From: Struthidea cinerea
Taxonomy: Eukaryota > Chordata > Aves > Passeriformes > Corcoracidae
Length of the DNA stretch: 64,000 nt
Assembly: GCA_013397865.1 (NCBI GenBank)
Contig: VZTI01001727.1
Location: 1,014,462-1,078,461 of the forward strand
Reading direction: 5' to 3'
Part shown: positions 35,311-46,800 of the stretch, piece after piece
Layout: the number at the start of each line of letters is the position of its first letter
How positions within the stretch are numbered: the stretch's first letter is position 1
Program-made: the position numbers and the translations under genes
Notes under the pieces: model-generated
Databases searched by the model: none
What the model was told of the DNA's origin: nothing
What the model saw: the letters and a program-made list of their open reading frames with translations, nothing else

Positions 35311-37470
35311 GCTGATCTATACACTAAAAACAACAACAAAAAAAAGTGGTTCTGGCTGTTGACATAATTAATAGTCAGAAGCTCAGTATTTCTGTAGTTA
35401 AGCACTTTCCTCTGTAAATGTATAGTGTAAAATCCCCTGATGAGGAACTCACCTGTATCTTGGAAGTCCTTGGAGACACAGAGAGGGAAGGTGCAGTGGA
35501 GCTCTTCCAAAGCAGCTACAGCAATGGCAGGACCTATCCCTGCAGCTCATTCTTTGCTCCCTAGCAGAGTGCTTCCCAGTGTCCATGCTGAGGAGCAGCA
35601 GAGGCCGGTAAAGCCTTAAAGGAGCTGCTCTCAGCAGCTATGTGCACAGGAAGCCTGTGACACACCTGGGGATCTTTGCCAGATCGTATTGCTCCTGTCT
35701 TTTCCTACAGCCCAAGGTTTCAGTCTTCTGACACTCACATTTGAAAGAATATCTGCCTGTTTTCCCCTGCAAGACAAATGTTTGTTCTGGAACCAGCTGC
35801 ATATCTGACCTGCAGTCCCTGTTTCTCTTCATTACAACTCTTAAAGACTCTCTATAGTCTATTTAGTCCTATTAAATTAGATAAAAGGCTTAAATTACTA
35901 ATGATATTCTGTAGAAAGCTCAGCTTCTGTCACAACAGGTATTAAGCCTTTTAAATAAATCCAATTTATATAACCAGGCCACTTTAAACACACGAAAATA
36001 ATTTGGTCCTTTAGCTCTTTATTAAAACTCATTTAGCAGCATCTCTATAATGGAACCAGAATACTTTCAGATGTTTGTCAAATCCTGTTTTTCTCAGCCA
36101 CCAGAAGTTCAATTTCTCCTACAATAGCCCATTAGAGCTCCTTACAAATTATCCTGAACTATCATACTTTTAGGATTCATATATATAGCCGGTACTATCA
36201 TTATATGAACTGAGGGTAATAATTTATTACATAAATAATAAATACATGATTCATTATCAGAATATTTTTTCAAGTAAATAAATTGTGCTTCCTTAATAGT
36301 GAAATAGAATTTTTAAAAACACATTTCTAGTTGTAAATCAATTGGAGTTTGCTCTGTTTAGTGACTTTTTTTAACCATTCCTCAGGGAAACACATTTAAA
36401 TCTGTAATTCCTGTGCTTATTCTTAAAATTTTAGCCTTAACATGTGTTTCAGACTGGTTATCTTTGCTGACCACTAAAGGAGAAACATCCTTTGCCAAAT
36501 TCTGGTTTCCTTGACCCAAACACTGACCTACTTACCAGTATTTCACTTGCCCCTTCTTTTCCTGTCAATCTTCCTATCCTTAGGTTCTCGTTTTCAAGAA
36601 TGTATTTTCCATACCTTTATTTCTCCTCTGCTGACCATCTCTTCTCCTGTTTGTACTTCTCCACATTTCAATCTACACTTTCTCCTATGGCTCTTTTTTA
36701 GGAAAAAAATTTGCTAATGCTTTTCACACTCTGCAGAAATGCATGAAAAGACAAATGCAGGAATGGATTGAGTAACTATGGAATGTTTTACTTAGGAAAA
36801 GGAGGTTTCCATCACTGCCTGGAAACTGTCATAGGAGGCAACTGTTAGAAACCTACAGCTCCTCTAGCCCTAATTGAGACTCAAAGCAGGTAGCATAGTC
36901 AGTTTAAAATACTAGAGCATACAGACATGGCTGTACAATCTCTGCAGCTTTGGATGCTGCCTTTCTCCCACTTTATCTAAGAAAAAATAAGTGAATTCTA
37001 TTAATGTCTTATGATATTTTAGCTTTGGCAAATAGTTAAATGTATTTAGTGCTAGACTTTTTACAGGAATACTATTCTTCCTTACTATATGCTCATTTAT
37101 CATTGCCTGGTTTTATTTGGTGGCAGATAGTTGTATCTTTGTAGATTTCCTTATTTTTTTTTTTAGTGGGATGCTTTACTTGATTATCTTTCTCCTACTA
37201 ACAATGGGTAGTACAGTCAAAATCTTCTTTGACCTCTCTTCTCTGTTTGCACAGGCTATGCTGCAAGGCTCAATAGTGGTTTTAAAATGTAAACTCTCTT
37301 ACTCTCAGTTGCTGGCCACTGGTTTTGCACGTCGTACGAGTGTGGAACACTGGGAACATCCTGGCATCCCCATACACCGCAGGGATGAACCAGGACTTTG
37401 CCTGCGGAGCAGTGAGAAGTGAAGAAGGTGGTACCGCCGGTGGAAGGAAACGTGACCGGAGGTGAGAACA

Positions 37471-37800
37471 CAAAATCACAAAATCCTTGGGGTTGGGAGG
37501 GACCCCTGGAGATCATCCCGTCCAGGGATGCCAAGGCAGGGTCACCTGGAGCGGGTGACGCGGGAGCGCTTCCAGGCGGGTTTGGAACGTCTCCAGAGAG
37601 GGAGGCTCCGCGACCGCCCTGGGCAGCCTCTTCCAGTGCTCTGCCACCCTCAACATAAAGAAGTTCTTCCTCATGTTGAGGTGGAGCTTCTTGTGTTTCA
37701 GTTTATGGCCATTGCTACCCGTCCTGTCGGTGGCACCATCGAAAAGAGTCTGGCACATCCTCTTGGCACCGGCCTTTGAGATATCATTAGTCTTCTTCAG
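37471..37800 (-). mobile_element. CR1 LINE 3' end, antisense
   Basis: The + strand reads as the reverse complement of a CR1 3' terminus. It has an AATCACAAAATCCTTGGGG tail, then GGGTTGGGAGGGACCCCTGG, GATCATCCCGTCCAGGGA, and later GGGCAGCCTCTTCCAGTGC and AAGAAGTTCTTCCTCATGTT. It is truncated on its 5' side, as most CR1 copies are. It keeps many CpG and is less decayed than the other copies here, so it is probably the youngest. Confidence 0.85.
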
Positions 37801-37984
37801 ACTAACAGGCCCTCAACACCTGCATACGTGTTAAAAACTATCGCGTGTAATTTGCTTTCCCCACGAACCGACGCAGAGCCGGTGCCCTGCCGGGAGCGAG
37901 GCGTGTCTGTTCCGGTGCTAACGTGACGACTTCCAGGACAGTCGGTTTTCTCTTCCCCCTTCCTGCCCGCCTCAGCGGAGCTCC

Positions 37985-38108
37985 NNNNNNNNNNNNNNNN
38001 NNNNNNNNNNNNNNNNNNNNNNNNNNNNNNNNNNNNNNNNNNNNNNNNNNNNNNNNNNNNNNNNNNNNNNNNNNNNNNNNNNNNNNNNNNNNNNNNNNNN
38101 NNNNNNNN
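37985..38108. other. Assembly gap (124 N)
   Basis: A run of N within the EFCAB10 CpG island. Reading frames that appear to cross it are not real. Confidence 1.
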
Positions 38109-38248
38109 CCCCGCGGCAGGAGCCGCTTGAGGGAGCGCCGGCCCCCCGCGTCTCGGTTCTCTGCGGGCTCCTCTGCTCGCCCTCCTCCCGCTGGTCCCGC
38201 TGGTCCCGCGGGTCCCGGTGCCGTCTCACGCCGCCCCGGCACCGCGGG

Positions 38249-38348
38249 ATGGCGGCGGGCGAGGAGCAGAGCCGCGAGTACCTGCGGCGGCACCGGCTGC
38301 CCGAGCTGCTGCACCGCCTCGGAGCGCTGCTGCTCTTCCACCGCCCCG
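38249..38348 (+). CDS. EFCAB10: EFCAB10 exon 1
   Basis: The ATG at 38249 is followed by MAAGEEQSREYLRRHRLPEL and the LLHRLGALLLFHRP helix. The donor is gtgcgc at 38349. It ends with one base of a Glu codon. Confidence 0.9.
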
Positions 38349-39557
38349 GTGCGCACGGGCCCGGCCCCGCCGAGAGCGGGGAGGCAGCGGGGGCAGCGGG
38401 GGTGCGCGGCCTTCGCTCCCCGGCTGAGGGCCCGGTGCCCGCGGGCAATCTGACCTCGTTGCAGAAAGGCCACGCGAGTTCCTGATCCAGGTGCTGGAGA
38501 GGGTAAAGGCTGGGAGACGAGCCGAGGGCGAGTACCCGTTCCTCATGGACGAGGCCAACGTGGACGCCATGTTCAGCCTGCTGGATGTCCTAGGCCAGGG
38601 CCACATCAGGCCAGCTCAGTACAGGGAAGGTGCGTCCACCTGCACCCCAGCAAACTGCTTGCTTGCACAGAATTATTAAAATAGTTTCAAAGTTACTGTT
38701 ATCTGTACACTTCAGAATTATCCACACACCTGCCCACACAACCTGGAACTTGTAAAGTTTAAAAAGTTACATGTGGTTAAGTTTCCTACATTTAAGTTAC
38801 ATGTTGTTAAACTACACACGTTTACCTTTTGTTAGATCTAGGCACCTTTAAATTTAAATTTTTCTTTCCAAAGACTCACATAAGAAGTTTTCTTTTGTTA
38901 ACTTTAGCTCTTAAAACTTTGGGACTGAGCACCGAGGATTTGGAGCTAGAAGATGATGTGAATATCACACAGGATGTATTCAAGGAAGGAATGTAAGTTT
39001 AACTGAAGTTGTGGGTGTTTTGGTTTTTTTGTGGTGTGCATATGCATAGTAGATATTTTACTGAGATTTATTTCTTATTTACAAAGCTACATAATTAAAG
39101 GACTTGCTGGTTTAAGGTTGACTGTGTCACTTTGCAATGCAAGATTAAAAAAAGGTCAGTTATTGCCTGACCTTGCCTTGCTGTAAGGTGATTCAAACTC
39201 CATGCCCTCCACCACCTCAGTCCCAGGGTCCTCTCGCAGGAGACCCCTCACGGTACCTGCCCCTCAGGTCAGAGCGAAGGTCATCAGGCAGCCCAGGGGT
39301 TAAAATACTGATCTAGAAATGTGGAACTGTGAGGCCCTGTTGTTTGCTTTGTCAGGGCTGGTAGCACAACTGGAGATGAAATAGGTTCAGGGTTCTAATA
39401 ATTTCTCATAGTCAAGGTATGGTTCTAGGAACAATTTTTTAGCAACTGTTCCACTCACTGAAAGGTACTAAACTAATTATCCTCGTTATCTAACTAGAGA
39501 TTTTTCGTCTTCTGTCTTAGGAAGAAAAAGATGCTGGAGAGCTGGTCTGTGTATTAG
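38249..39557 (+). CDS. EFCAB10: EFCAB10, EF-hand calcium-binding domain protein 10, complete
   Basis: Exons 38249-38348, 38465-38629, 38908-38992 and 39521-39557 join in frame to a 128-residue protein. The start is an ATG with G at -3 and +4, in a CpG island. Residues 9-47 (EYLRRHRLPELLHRLGALLL, then FHRPERPREFLIQVL) look like an RIIa/Dpy-30 type dimerisation-docking helix pair. Residues 62-94 form one EF-hand. Its loop (D74 to Q85, DVLGQGHIRPAQ) lacks acidic ligands at positions 3, 5 and 12, so calcium binding is doubtful. The size is close to the human protein as remembered. The family is little studied, and a role in cilia or flagella is inference from the docking fold. It lies convergent to RINT1, as in human. 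Confidence 0.92.
38465..38629 (+). CDS. EFCAB10: EFCAB10 exon 2, EF-hand
   Basis: The acceptor is tgcag and the donor is gtgcgt. It encodes RPREFLIQVLERVKAGRR, then EYPFLMDEANVDAMFSLLD and the EF loop. The GC level is still high. Confidence 0.92.
38908..38992 (+). CDS. EFCAB10: EFCAB10 exon 3
   Basis: The acceptor is ctttag and the donor is gtaagt. It encodes ALKTLGLSTEDLELEDD and then VNITQDVFKEG. ALKTLGL is the exit helix of the EF-hand. Confidence 0.92.
38993..39520 (+). other. EFCAB10: EFCAB10 last intron
   Basis: A 528-base intron with no recognised features. Confidence 0.85.
39521..39557 (+). CDS. EFCAB10: EFCAB10 exon 4 and stop
   Basis: The acceptor is gtcttag. It completes a Met codon and encodes KKKMLESWSVY with a TAG stop at 39555-39557. 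The frame across the junction is unique, which supports this short exon. Confidence 0.85.
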
Positions 39558-39945
39558 TTTGAGCAGTGGTCTGCTGTATTATAAAAATATAATATTAATA
39601 GATGCTATATATTAAAAATACGCATCTTCCCCAATTTTTTCTTCTGGTTTGTCAGCTGTGAAGTCGATTTTAAGCAGTACTCTCTTTTTCTCATCTTCCC
39701 CACCCTTCAGAGGAGCAATCAGCTGAAAAGGACAAATGACAAGAACTTGTTCATGTCTAGCAGGCACTGGAGGGAGTATCATTAAGAACTGCTGTTCTTA
39801 ATATAATTAGATGGTTAAAAAAAAAATAGTAGAGATCTCTTATGCAACTGAAATAGTATTTTGGAGTTTCCTCCTTCAGGTTACAGTAAAGGATTGTTGC
39901 CTGTTTGCTCATTACCACTGAATAAAATTAAATTGATTTTTGGGC
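39558..39945 (+). other. EFCAB10: EFCAB10 3' UTR
   Basis: The sequence runs from the stop to just past an AATAAA at 39921. An alternative ATTAAA lies at 39611. Confidence 0.65.
39921..39926 (+). terminator. EFCAB10: Poly(A) signal AATAAA, EFCAB10, with GT-rich downstream element
   Basis: The hexamer is followed within 20-80 bases by a strongly G/T-rich stretch (39940-39998) and then a T25 run to 40023. The GT-rich stretch fits a downstream cleavage element, and its G runs could slow polymerase. Function is inferred from sequence. Confidence 0.7.
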
Positions 39946-39998
39946 TTGTGCTGTGTTTTGGGTTTTGTTTGGTTGGTTTTGGGGTTTTTTTTGTTTGG

Positions 39999-40023
39999 TT
40001 TTTTTTTTTTTTTTTTTTTTTTT
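39999..40023. repeat. T25 homopolymer after GT-rich tract
   Basis: Twenty-five T in a row at the boundary between EFCAB10 and RINT1. Confidence 0.95.
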
Positions 40024-40209
40024 AAGAAAAAACAACGAGTTATGACAAATGTCCACAGGTAAGGGTAGGTAGCACTTCCAACTGGTATTTCAAACTTAGC
40101 ACGCACTATGCAATTTATAAGGACAAACTTCTAAAAAAATTAGGAGATAGTCTCATATAGAAAAAAAATCTTAATTTGTATGAAGAAAACAGTGACATAT
40201 TCCTTCCTT

Positions 40210-40660
40210 CCGCATTGATTATATACATTTTAATACAGAACATCCATTACCTGGAATTTGGAGATGTAAAACATCTGTGTTTAACTGAAGGCTCACCAGT
40301 TCATACGGAACAGTAGCCCAAGTTGTACAAAAATGCATTTACCCTGTAAATACTGTGTGTTCCTCAGAAAGATACAGCAAACACTGACAAGGCAGACTAT
40401 TCATTAGAGATGAATACAGTTTCAGCTTCCAGATGCAATGGCAAGGTGACCATGGAAAATAAGATCTGCACAGTTCAACGCCAAGGCAGTAGCATTTTGA
40501 ATTTTTTTTTTTAACTGTACAGATTAAGGCAAAATATTAGATTAAAACAATCTCACGGTATACAGAAATTAGAGAAATAAGTATATCACAAGATATTTGC
40601 TTTGCTTTTGCTTGGAATAAGTAATCTAGACCAAGTTATTAAACATTTCTGAAGAAGTCT
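40210..40660 (-). other. RINT1: RINT1 3' UTR (long form)
   Basis: If the ATTAAA at 40229-40234 (minus strand) is used, the 3' UTR is about 450 bases. A hexamer overlapping the stop codon could give a far shorter one. Confidence 0.55.
40229..40234 (-). terminator. RINT1: Candidate poly(A) signal ATTAAA, RINT1
   Basis: This is the minus-strand variant hexamer, 430 bases after the stop. It is followed on the minus strand by sequence without a strong GT element, so support is moderate. Confidence 0.4.
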
Positions 40661-40665
40661 TTATT
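40660..40665 (-). terminator. RINT1: AATAAA overlapping the RINT1 stop codon
   Basis: On the minus strand the TAA stop (40663-40661) lies inside AATAAA. Cleavage from it would leave a 3' UTR of only a few tens of bases. Whether it is used is unknown. Confidence 0.45.
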
Positions 40666-40874
40666 TTCCTGTATTTGGCCAACTAGCTCTCAAATTAAGA
40701 AGAATCTCAACATCCCTTTGAGCCAGTTTATAAAGTCCAAGTTCATTTAGTGCTGCTGTTGCAGATGGCTGGCTTGGCTTTGATGGTTCATTTTCTGAAG
40801 CTGACTGTAGGACATCCTTCAGAAGCAAGGCAGAGCCAATATTCAGGTTCAGGATAATGCAAGCTTCTTTTATG
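40661..40874 (-). CDS. RINT1: RINT1 last coding exon
   Basis: The acceptor is ttctctag. It encodes IKEACIILNLNIGSALLLKD, then LNELGLYKLAQRDVEILLNL and ASWPNTGK with a TAA stop. Confidence 0.96.
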
Positions 40875-43800
40875 CTAGAGAAAAGGTTACATGGATTAAT
40901 GTAAGCAGCACAAATTTAAGTATAACAAAAACACCTTCCATGCTCCATGTTGGTTTAAAAATATTCACATTTCAGCCCCAATTAGCCAAGGATTTTGATG
41001 CTAGACTCAAGGAGACTGTGGGCTAGTGAAAAAGACTAACCACAAAGAAAGTAGCAGCTTTTCATCCGTGACAGCATCTAGACTGCTACACAAGGCAATC
41101 CTGAAGAGGAACATAGTTTATAGTCCTTCTTCCAACAATAAAGTTTGTTGTGTTGTAACTGTATCTTTAACCTAGTTTCTTTGGCCCCAGTTTCAGAGCT
41201 TTGTGCTACTTAGTATTCCTTCCATAAATTAATCTATCTAGACATCCTGACTGCACAAAATACTCCAGGACACATGCCACAGTCTGTTGCTGTCTGAGTA
41301 CATGCTGCAGAATCAACTTTCCTAGTTGAAAACATCAGAAGCATGAATGATCCATACATTTAAAGTGTGGATCAAAACTAACTGTGAAAAAATCTTGGTT
41401 TTAAGTAAAACACTTGTATGTCTCTGGACACTCACCTTTGAAATACGAATAGATCAGAAGTTTGCCTACTTACTGCTTGAAGTAGTTTTCTGGCCTCTTG
41501 CAGTAGTGTGAAAACAAGGGGAACAAATTCCGACTCATGTCGAACTGGAGTTGTGCTGCTCCTCCTTCATTGAAATGGTTTGCCATAATGATCTACAAAC
41601 ACAAAGAGGGGCATCTGCTGTTTAAGCCAGTCACTGACACCTACACAGCATTGCCCACGTCACACTGATACCCACTTCCTGATAGATGTACAGATCCACT
41701 TTCTCTGCAAGCATTTGCCAGAAAGTTTTGAACAGTGAGTGGCAGAGCTGCTGCTCCAGTTGTAGCAAACGGTCTCGCAGTGTCTGCAACATCGGGCACG
41801 CCGTGCTCGACAAACACATCACTGCTTGCTCTGCTTGAGAGGGCAAAGACAACCACCTGAAAGAAACCATTGCACTGCAGTCATTAGAATGAAATTATTC
41901 ATATTACAACAACTGAAGTTAAAATTATCCTTAAAATAAAAAATCTTACCCATTTACAATGTTTCAGAGACAGTTCTTTCCCATTTCTAATCTAAAAGTT
42001 ATCAGTCTAATGCTATGTTTGAATTTCATTTAATATTAAACTCATGCTTTAGTTATAAATCTCTGAACATGTCATTCTAGGGAATCCCATCTAATCTGGA
42101 AACCACTGAGTTCTATGCCTTTTAGGAAGTACTTCAGAAATTCTACTCAGGAGAAAATACTCAAGAAGCCCTAGGAGTCTGTGAAGACAGAATAATCATG
42201 ACAGGCCATTTTGCATAAAATCTTCAATACTACTATGAAGAAAATAATTCCTGTTCAAAATAGAAAACTAGAACGATCCAGAATTTTTCCTAGAGTTTCA
42301 CTAATTGTGGAACTACTTTAGAAAACATATCATGGCAACAATCCTAAGGTAAGAATTAAGAGAATTTTCCAGAACTTATTACCCTGCAGCTTTCCTACTC
42401 AGGAAAAGAAATATTGCCTATTATTTATTCTTGCCTTTACTTACCTCAATATTTTTAACAGGAAACAATACTGTAATATGGGAAGAGATTAAACAAACAG
42501 AATCACCTCTCTTTTTTGTACAGCTTTGCAGCATCTTTGACCTCTCTGAAGACATGATCTACTTGTCGCGTCAGCATGTCGTGCTTCAGGCGCTCCAGGA
42601 GGTTGATCATGTCATCAAAGACTGAGCTCTCCATGGACGCCAGCTGTCCCAGCTGGAGCTGGCTCACAGTGTCACTTTCTGCACGAACCTCCAGCTCAGC
42701 CTGCTGCAGCTGCAAGAAAAACTAGGCAAACAAAACCAGAGAGGAACACCACAAAAAATGGTTACCCCTTGAACTTTTCAGTGGTACTTTGTTAGGCACA
42801 GCTCTCCTGGCATATTTATAAAATTAAAAATTTATGATTTTAAAAACACTTTCTTATCTTTCCCTGTGGTCTTGACTTAGTCAAAAGCAAAACACGGTGG
42901 TTTAATTCTAGTGATGGAACTGATACAGGTTTCAGATAAAACAACAGATAGGTAAAGGGAACAGATATAAAGAAATACTGAAAAGATATTTTGACAGCAG
43001 CATGCTTTTAAAAAACCCTACCCTGACCTCTTTAAGATTTGCAAAAGTAAACTTGAATTGTAATTTTTAGCAATGATTATTCATTGAATCATAAATTTAC
43101 TGTGCTGACAACAGCAAGGAAATTAATTGAGTTTATCAAGTTTAATGTGACATTGTGGTAACAGCTTGTTGGTTTTGCTTTTTAAGATCAAGACACTGTA
43201 GTACATGCAGTTACACAACATGAAGGCTGCTGTCCTATCACAGCAAGATTCTCCTCTGCTAGAGCCACAGCTTCCTGTGAAGACAGTAAGAATTTGGAGG
43301 CTGCCCACAGCACACACAATACCTTATTCTGCACACTCTGTGTGTAACAGGTTTTTTGACCTTTAGCACCAATATCCATAGAAAAGCTGACATTTTGCAC
43401 TAGGCCGTGCTGCCACGAGGCTGTTGTGTAGCAGTCACTAATTCCCAGTTATCAGTGTGGCCTTTCTGGGCCACACCTGAACCGTGTTGCAACACAGATA
43501 ACCCACAGTGGATCTGTCTAAGCTCTCCTGCCAAGGGAGGAGTCCAAGGACCAGGCAAAGGCTACTGCTCTGGTTCAGAGATCTCCAAAGTCAATTCACT
43601 TTTTTTTACAATTAAAAACATGTAAAAGAGACTACTTTTTTTTGGTCTCTTCAGATTATTCCATTTTCCAGGCTCTCTCTGCATTTCCCTAGAAAGTTTA
43701 TAATTAGCAGCTTAGACCTCAAACAATAACCTGTCCTTATTTATACATCTTTTACTAAATCCGAATTTATATCTCATTTTACTTTTTCAGTAATTCATTC

Positions 43801-46800
43801 TCCTGAATACACCTAAAAAGTGCTGAAAATAAAATGTTTGTTACGAAACAAACATCGAAAGTCCATTTTTAAATCTTTTTTTCCTAAAGAAGAATAATTA
43901 CTTACTACATTGTCAGCCCAGTCTGCCAGCACTGTTGCTATATAATTAACAGCATTAAGGATCGCACAGTATCGGAATCCTAAGGAAGCTCTTGTCTCTT
44001 CCTTCATTACTTGAGTTAATCGTATCCTGAAATCATCAACTAACTCCTTCTGTAGGCCCAGGAACTGCAGTTTTCTGGAAGCCGTTGGAAGATGCTTGTA
44101 CCTGTCTGGAAAGACATTAATAAAAATGTTTTCAGGCTTTCCAAACTAAATAAAAACTTTTCAAAAAGAAACATTACAGGCGTCTTATTGTACCACCTGA
44201 TGCCTATGAGAACATCATATAGTTAGTATTTAAATGTCAGTATTTAAAACAACTAATTTGTCAATGATTTCAGGGAAACTGCTCATGCAAAAGCTAAACA
44301 TGCAAAGAAACTACTTTCTTCCCCCTCCTGATTCCACGAGCAGTTTGTATTCCAACACTTGAAGCAATATGTGGTTATAGCACACCCTCCGGTGTGGTCC
44401 CTAAAGCATCCTCACACGAGAAAGCAAGCCACGGAAGATGTAATTTAGTGTCTCCTGAAAACATACTTGCTCTTATGTTCTGTTGCAAAAAGGGAGAAGT
44501 TACTTAATAGCTTCTGAATTGTCACAGATTCAAAAGGAGTATCAGGATTTATTAACGAAGTGCAACAAATTATATTCTGCCAAGCATGAAAAAATATGGT
44601 AAATATCACATGTATACTTTCAATTATTATTTTGTAAAAATGTCACTAGCTCAAGATTATTCATGTGTTAGTGTCCAAAATACAAAACAAAGAGGACGCT
44701 TTTATTAAACTGCAAACATCACAACTTTGCAACATTATTTGGTGACTGCTGCTGACAATAAATATTTAGTAAAGAAATCTGTTAGCTGAAGGTTTTTTAC
44801 TATTCATTACAAACAAGAGCAATGCCCATAGATATAATTACCTGTTATAACTAACAAGAGAGTCATAAAAGTTTCAGCACAGTCTGGAACTTTCATTTCA
44901 TCTACATCAGTGATGTCTTTGTACTGTGATATCCATGCAGCCTCTGATGAAAGCATAGAGTCCATTTTCTGAAGAGCAACTGAGATGCACAAAACTTGTA
45001 AGTTAAGTTTTTAATTTTAAAAAAATTCCAACAAAAGCCCCTCTAAAATATATTAACATAAAAGCCTTTATTAAGTTAAGTATTGCATTTTCAGGTTATA
45101 AAGACTACTGACAACACTTTTCATACAAAACCAGCTTCAATGTATCTGCATTTGCAACACTGTTAACACAGAGTTAAATGACAGAATTGATTGGGGGTTG
45201 GTTCTGTTTTGGTTTTCTTTTTGTTAATAGTTGGCTTGCTCCTTTCCAATATATTTCTTCTTCATTTCTCAAAAAATAGTAACTCTCCCTTATTTCAATT
45301 TAATGTCCCTCTCTGCACACACCTAACATTTGTCTAAAAATAAGCTTGCCTGATTACATACAACTTAGGGGCAAGAGTCCTACAAAATACAGAAGCACTG
45401 TTGAAACCTAACCAATTTTTATTCAGAATAATTACAGACCATAAAAATATGTATGCTTTTGGTAGTAGCCCTGTCCAAGTGACTTATCCTACTTGAGAAG
45501 GGTAGCTGTGTAAGCAGACATACTTTCTGATTGTTCAATATAAAGGCCAAAAAAATCCACTGGAAATCTTACATTTTTTTTCCACTGTTAGCCACCTTTG
45601 GAAGCAGGATTCTTCTGACAGAATATGCATGCAACTGGGAAAGCTGCTGAGATAACCATGAACGCTGTATAACTCTCTCTCAAATAGAAGTACCTCATCC
45701 ACAAGGTGACAAAAGAGTGTATCATCATACAACAGGCAGGGAATATCAGCAGCCAACTTCTCCAAAATCAGCATTACTAGAGCACGAGAGAACTCAAGCT
45801 TTGGAAAGGAAAAAAGTGAATGTCAGAGACAGGAAATACTGACACATGCAAATATGTACACAACCAACTGCTACTAGACTAAGTCTCACCATGTACAGAT
45901 TTCAGTGGAAATGGGCCTACACAAATATCTATCAGAAGTTGACTTGGTTATTATATTCACATTTATAAAACCATTTAATTGCTTACCCCAGCATTCACTG
46001 AAGATCCTGCCTTTTCCAGTATTGGCTGGATTTTGTCATCAAGAAACTTTGAATGATTTCCAATCCACATAAGTACTTGTGTTAAATACCACTCAGGCTT
46101 ATTTAAAAAAGAAAAAAAAAATTAAATGTATCCAAACAACATTTATTCAAGTGCTATTAGTATTTTAGGACAAATTTCTAAAAATACCGCTCTCTTTCCC
46201 TGCCTTCTCTTGATCTCAGGTCACACAAGTCTTTCACTGTTTTACTTGGCTTTCATTTATATAAAACCATTATCAGAAAAATATTTCTGGATTTTCATTG
46301 TCTTAAATGTACCAAATATTGTGTTTCTCAAGCAAAAGCTCCATTTTTATTTCCCCTTTCTCACTCCTGAGAGCCTTGTTTCTGCTTCATATACTTCTCC
46401 CATGTGGCCTTTATTTCTTGGTACAACAAAAAGGATGCACTCATGAGAAAAGCTCTGCTCTTACTGTTATTGTACCTAACTTCAGCCCCACCTTCCCCCT
46501 AGAAGTGGGGAATCTATCACCTTTTCATTTCATGTTTTAATGCCTTTAAGCTTTTTCGGTTTCCACACCTAAAAATATGGGCTGCAGGTTTTGATGAACA
46601 CTTATTTCAGTGTTAGTGTAACTGGAAGCAGTTCCCATTTTCCTCATTCCCAACAGCCAAAGAACCTTCTGCTGAGGTGCACTCACATTTTGTGTGTCTG
46701 TTTCTCACCTCTGTATTCATTTTCACTTGTCTCATTAATTTTAGCATGCTTGGGTTGTTGGGTTTTTCTAACACTCCATCCCCAACTGGACAAGGTCACT

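Larger units (their letters stand above)
30821..37859. other. Intergenic region ATXN7L1-EFCAB10
   Basis: Seven kilobases without a recognised gene. It holds a CR1 fragment at 34370-35310, an AT-rich block at about 35860-36380, a TA/TG-rich tract at 33258-33302, and an antisense CR1 3' end at 37471-37800. Reading frames outside the CR1 copies are short and show no known domain. Confidence 0.7.
37860..38480 (+). promoter_or_regulatory. EFCAB10: CpG island / EFCAB10 promoter, with gap
   Basis: Very GC- and CpG-rich sequence surrounds exon 1 of EFCAB10 on both sides of a 124-base gap. No TATA box is visible. The transcription start is not determinable and may lie inside the gap. Confidence 0.7.

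Noticed and set aside
37838..38473. Long reading frames on both strands across the EFCAB10 island
   Set aside because: They run through the 124-base gap and GC-rich sequence with few stops, and they conflict with the EFCAB10 exons.
46126..46446. Plus-strand frame in RINT1 intron 6
   Set aside because: Hydrophobic residues come from a pyrimidine-rich intron strand. There is no conserved motif or splice context.
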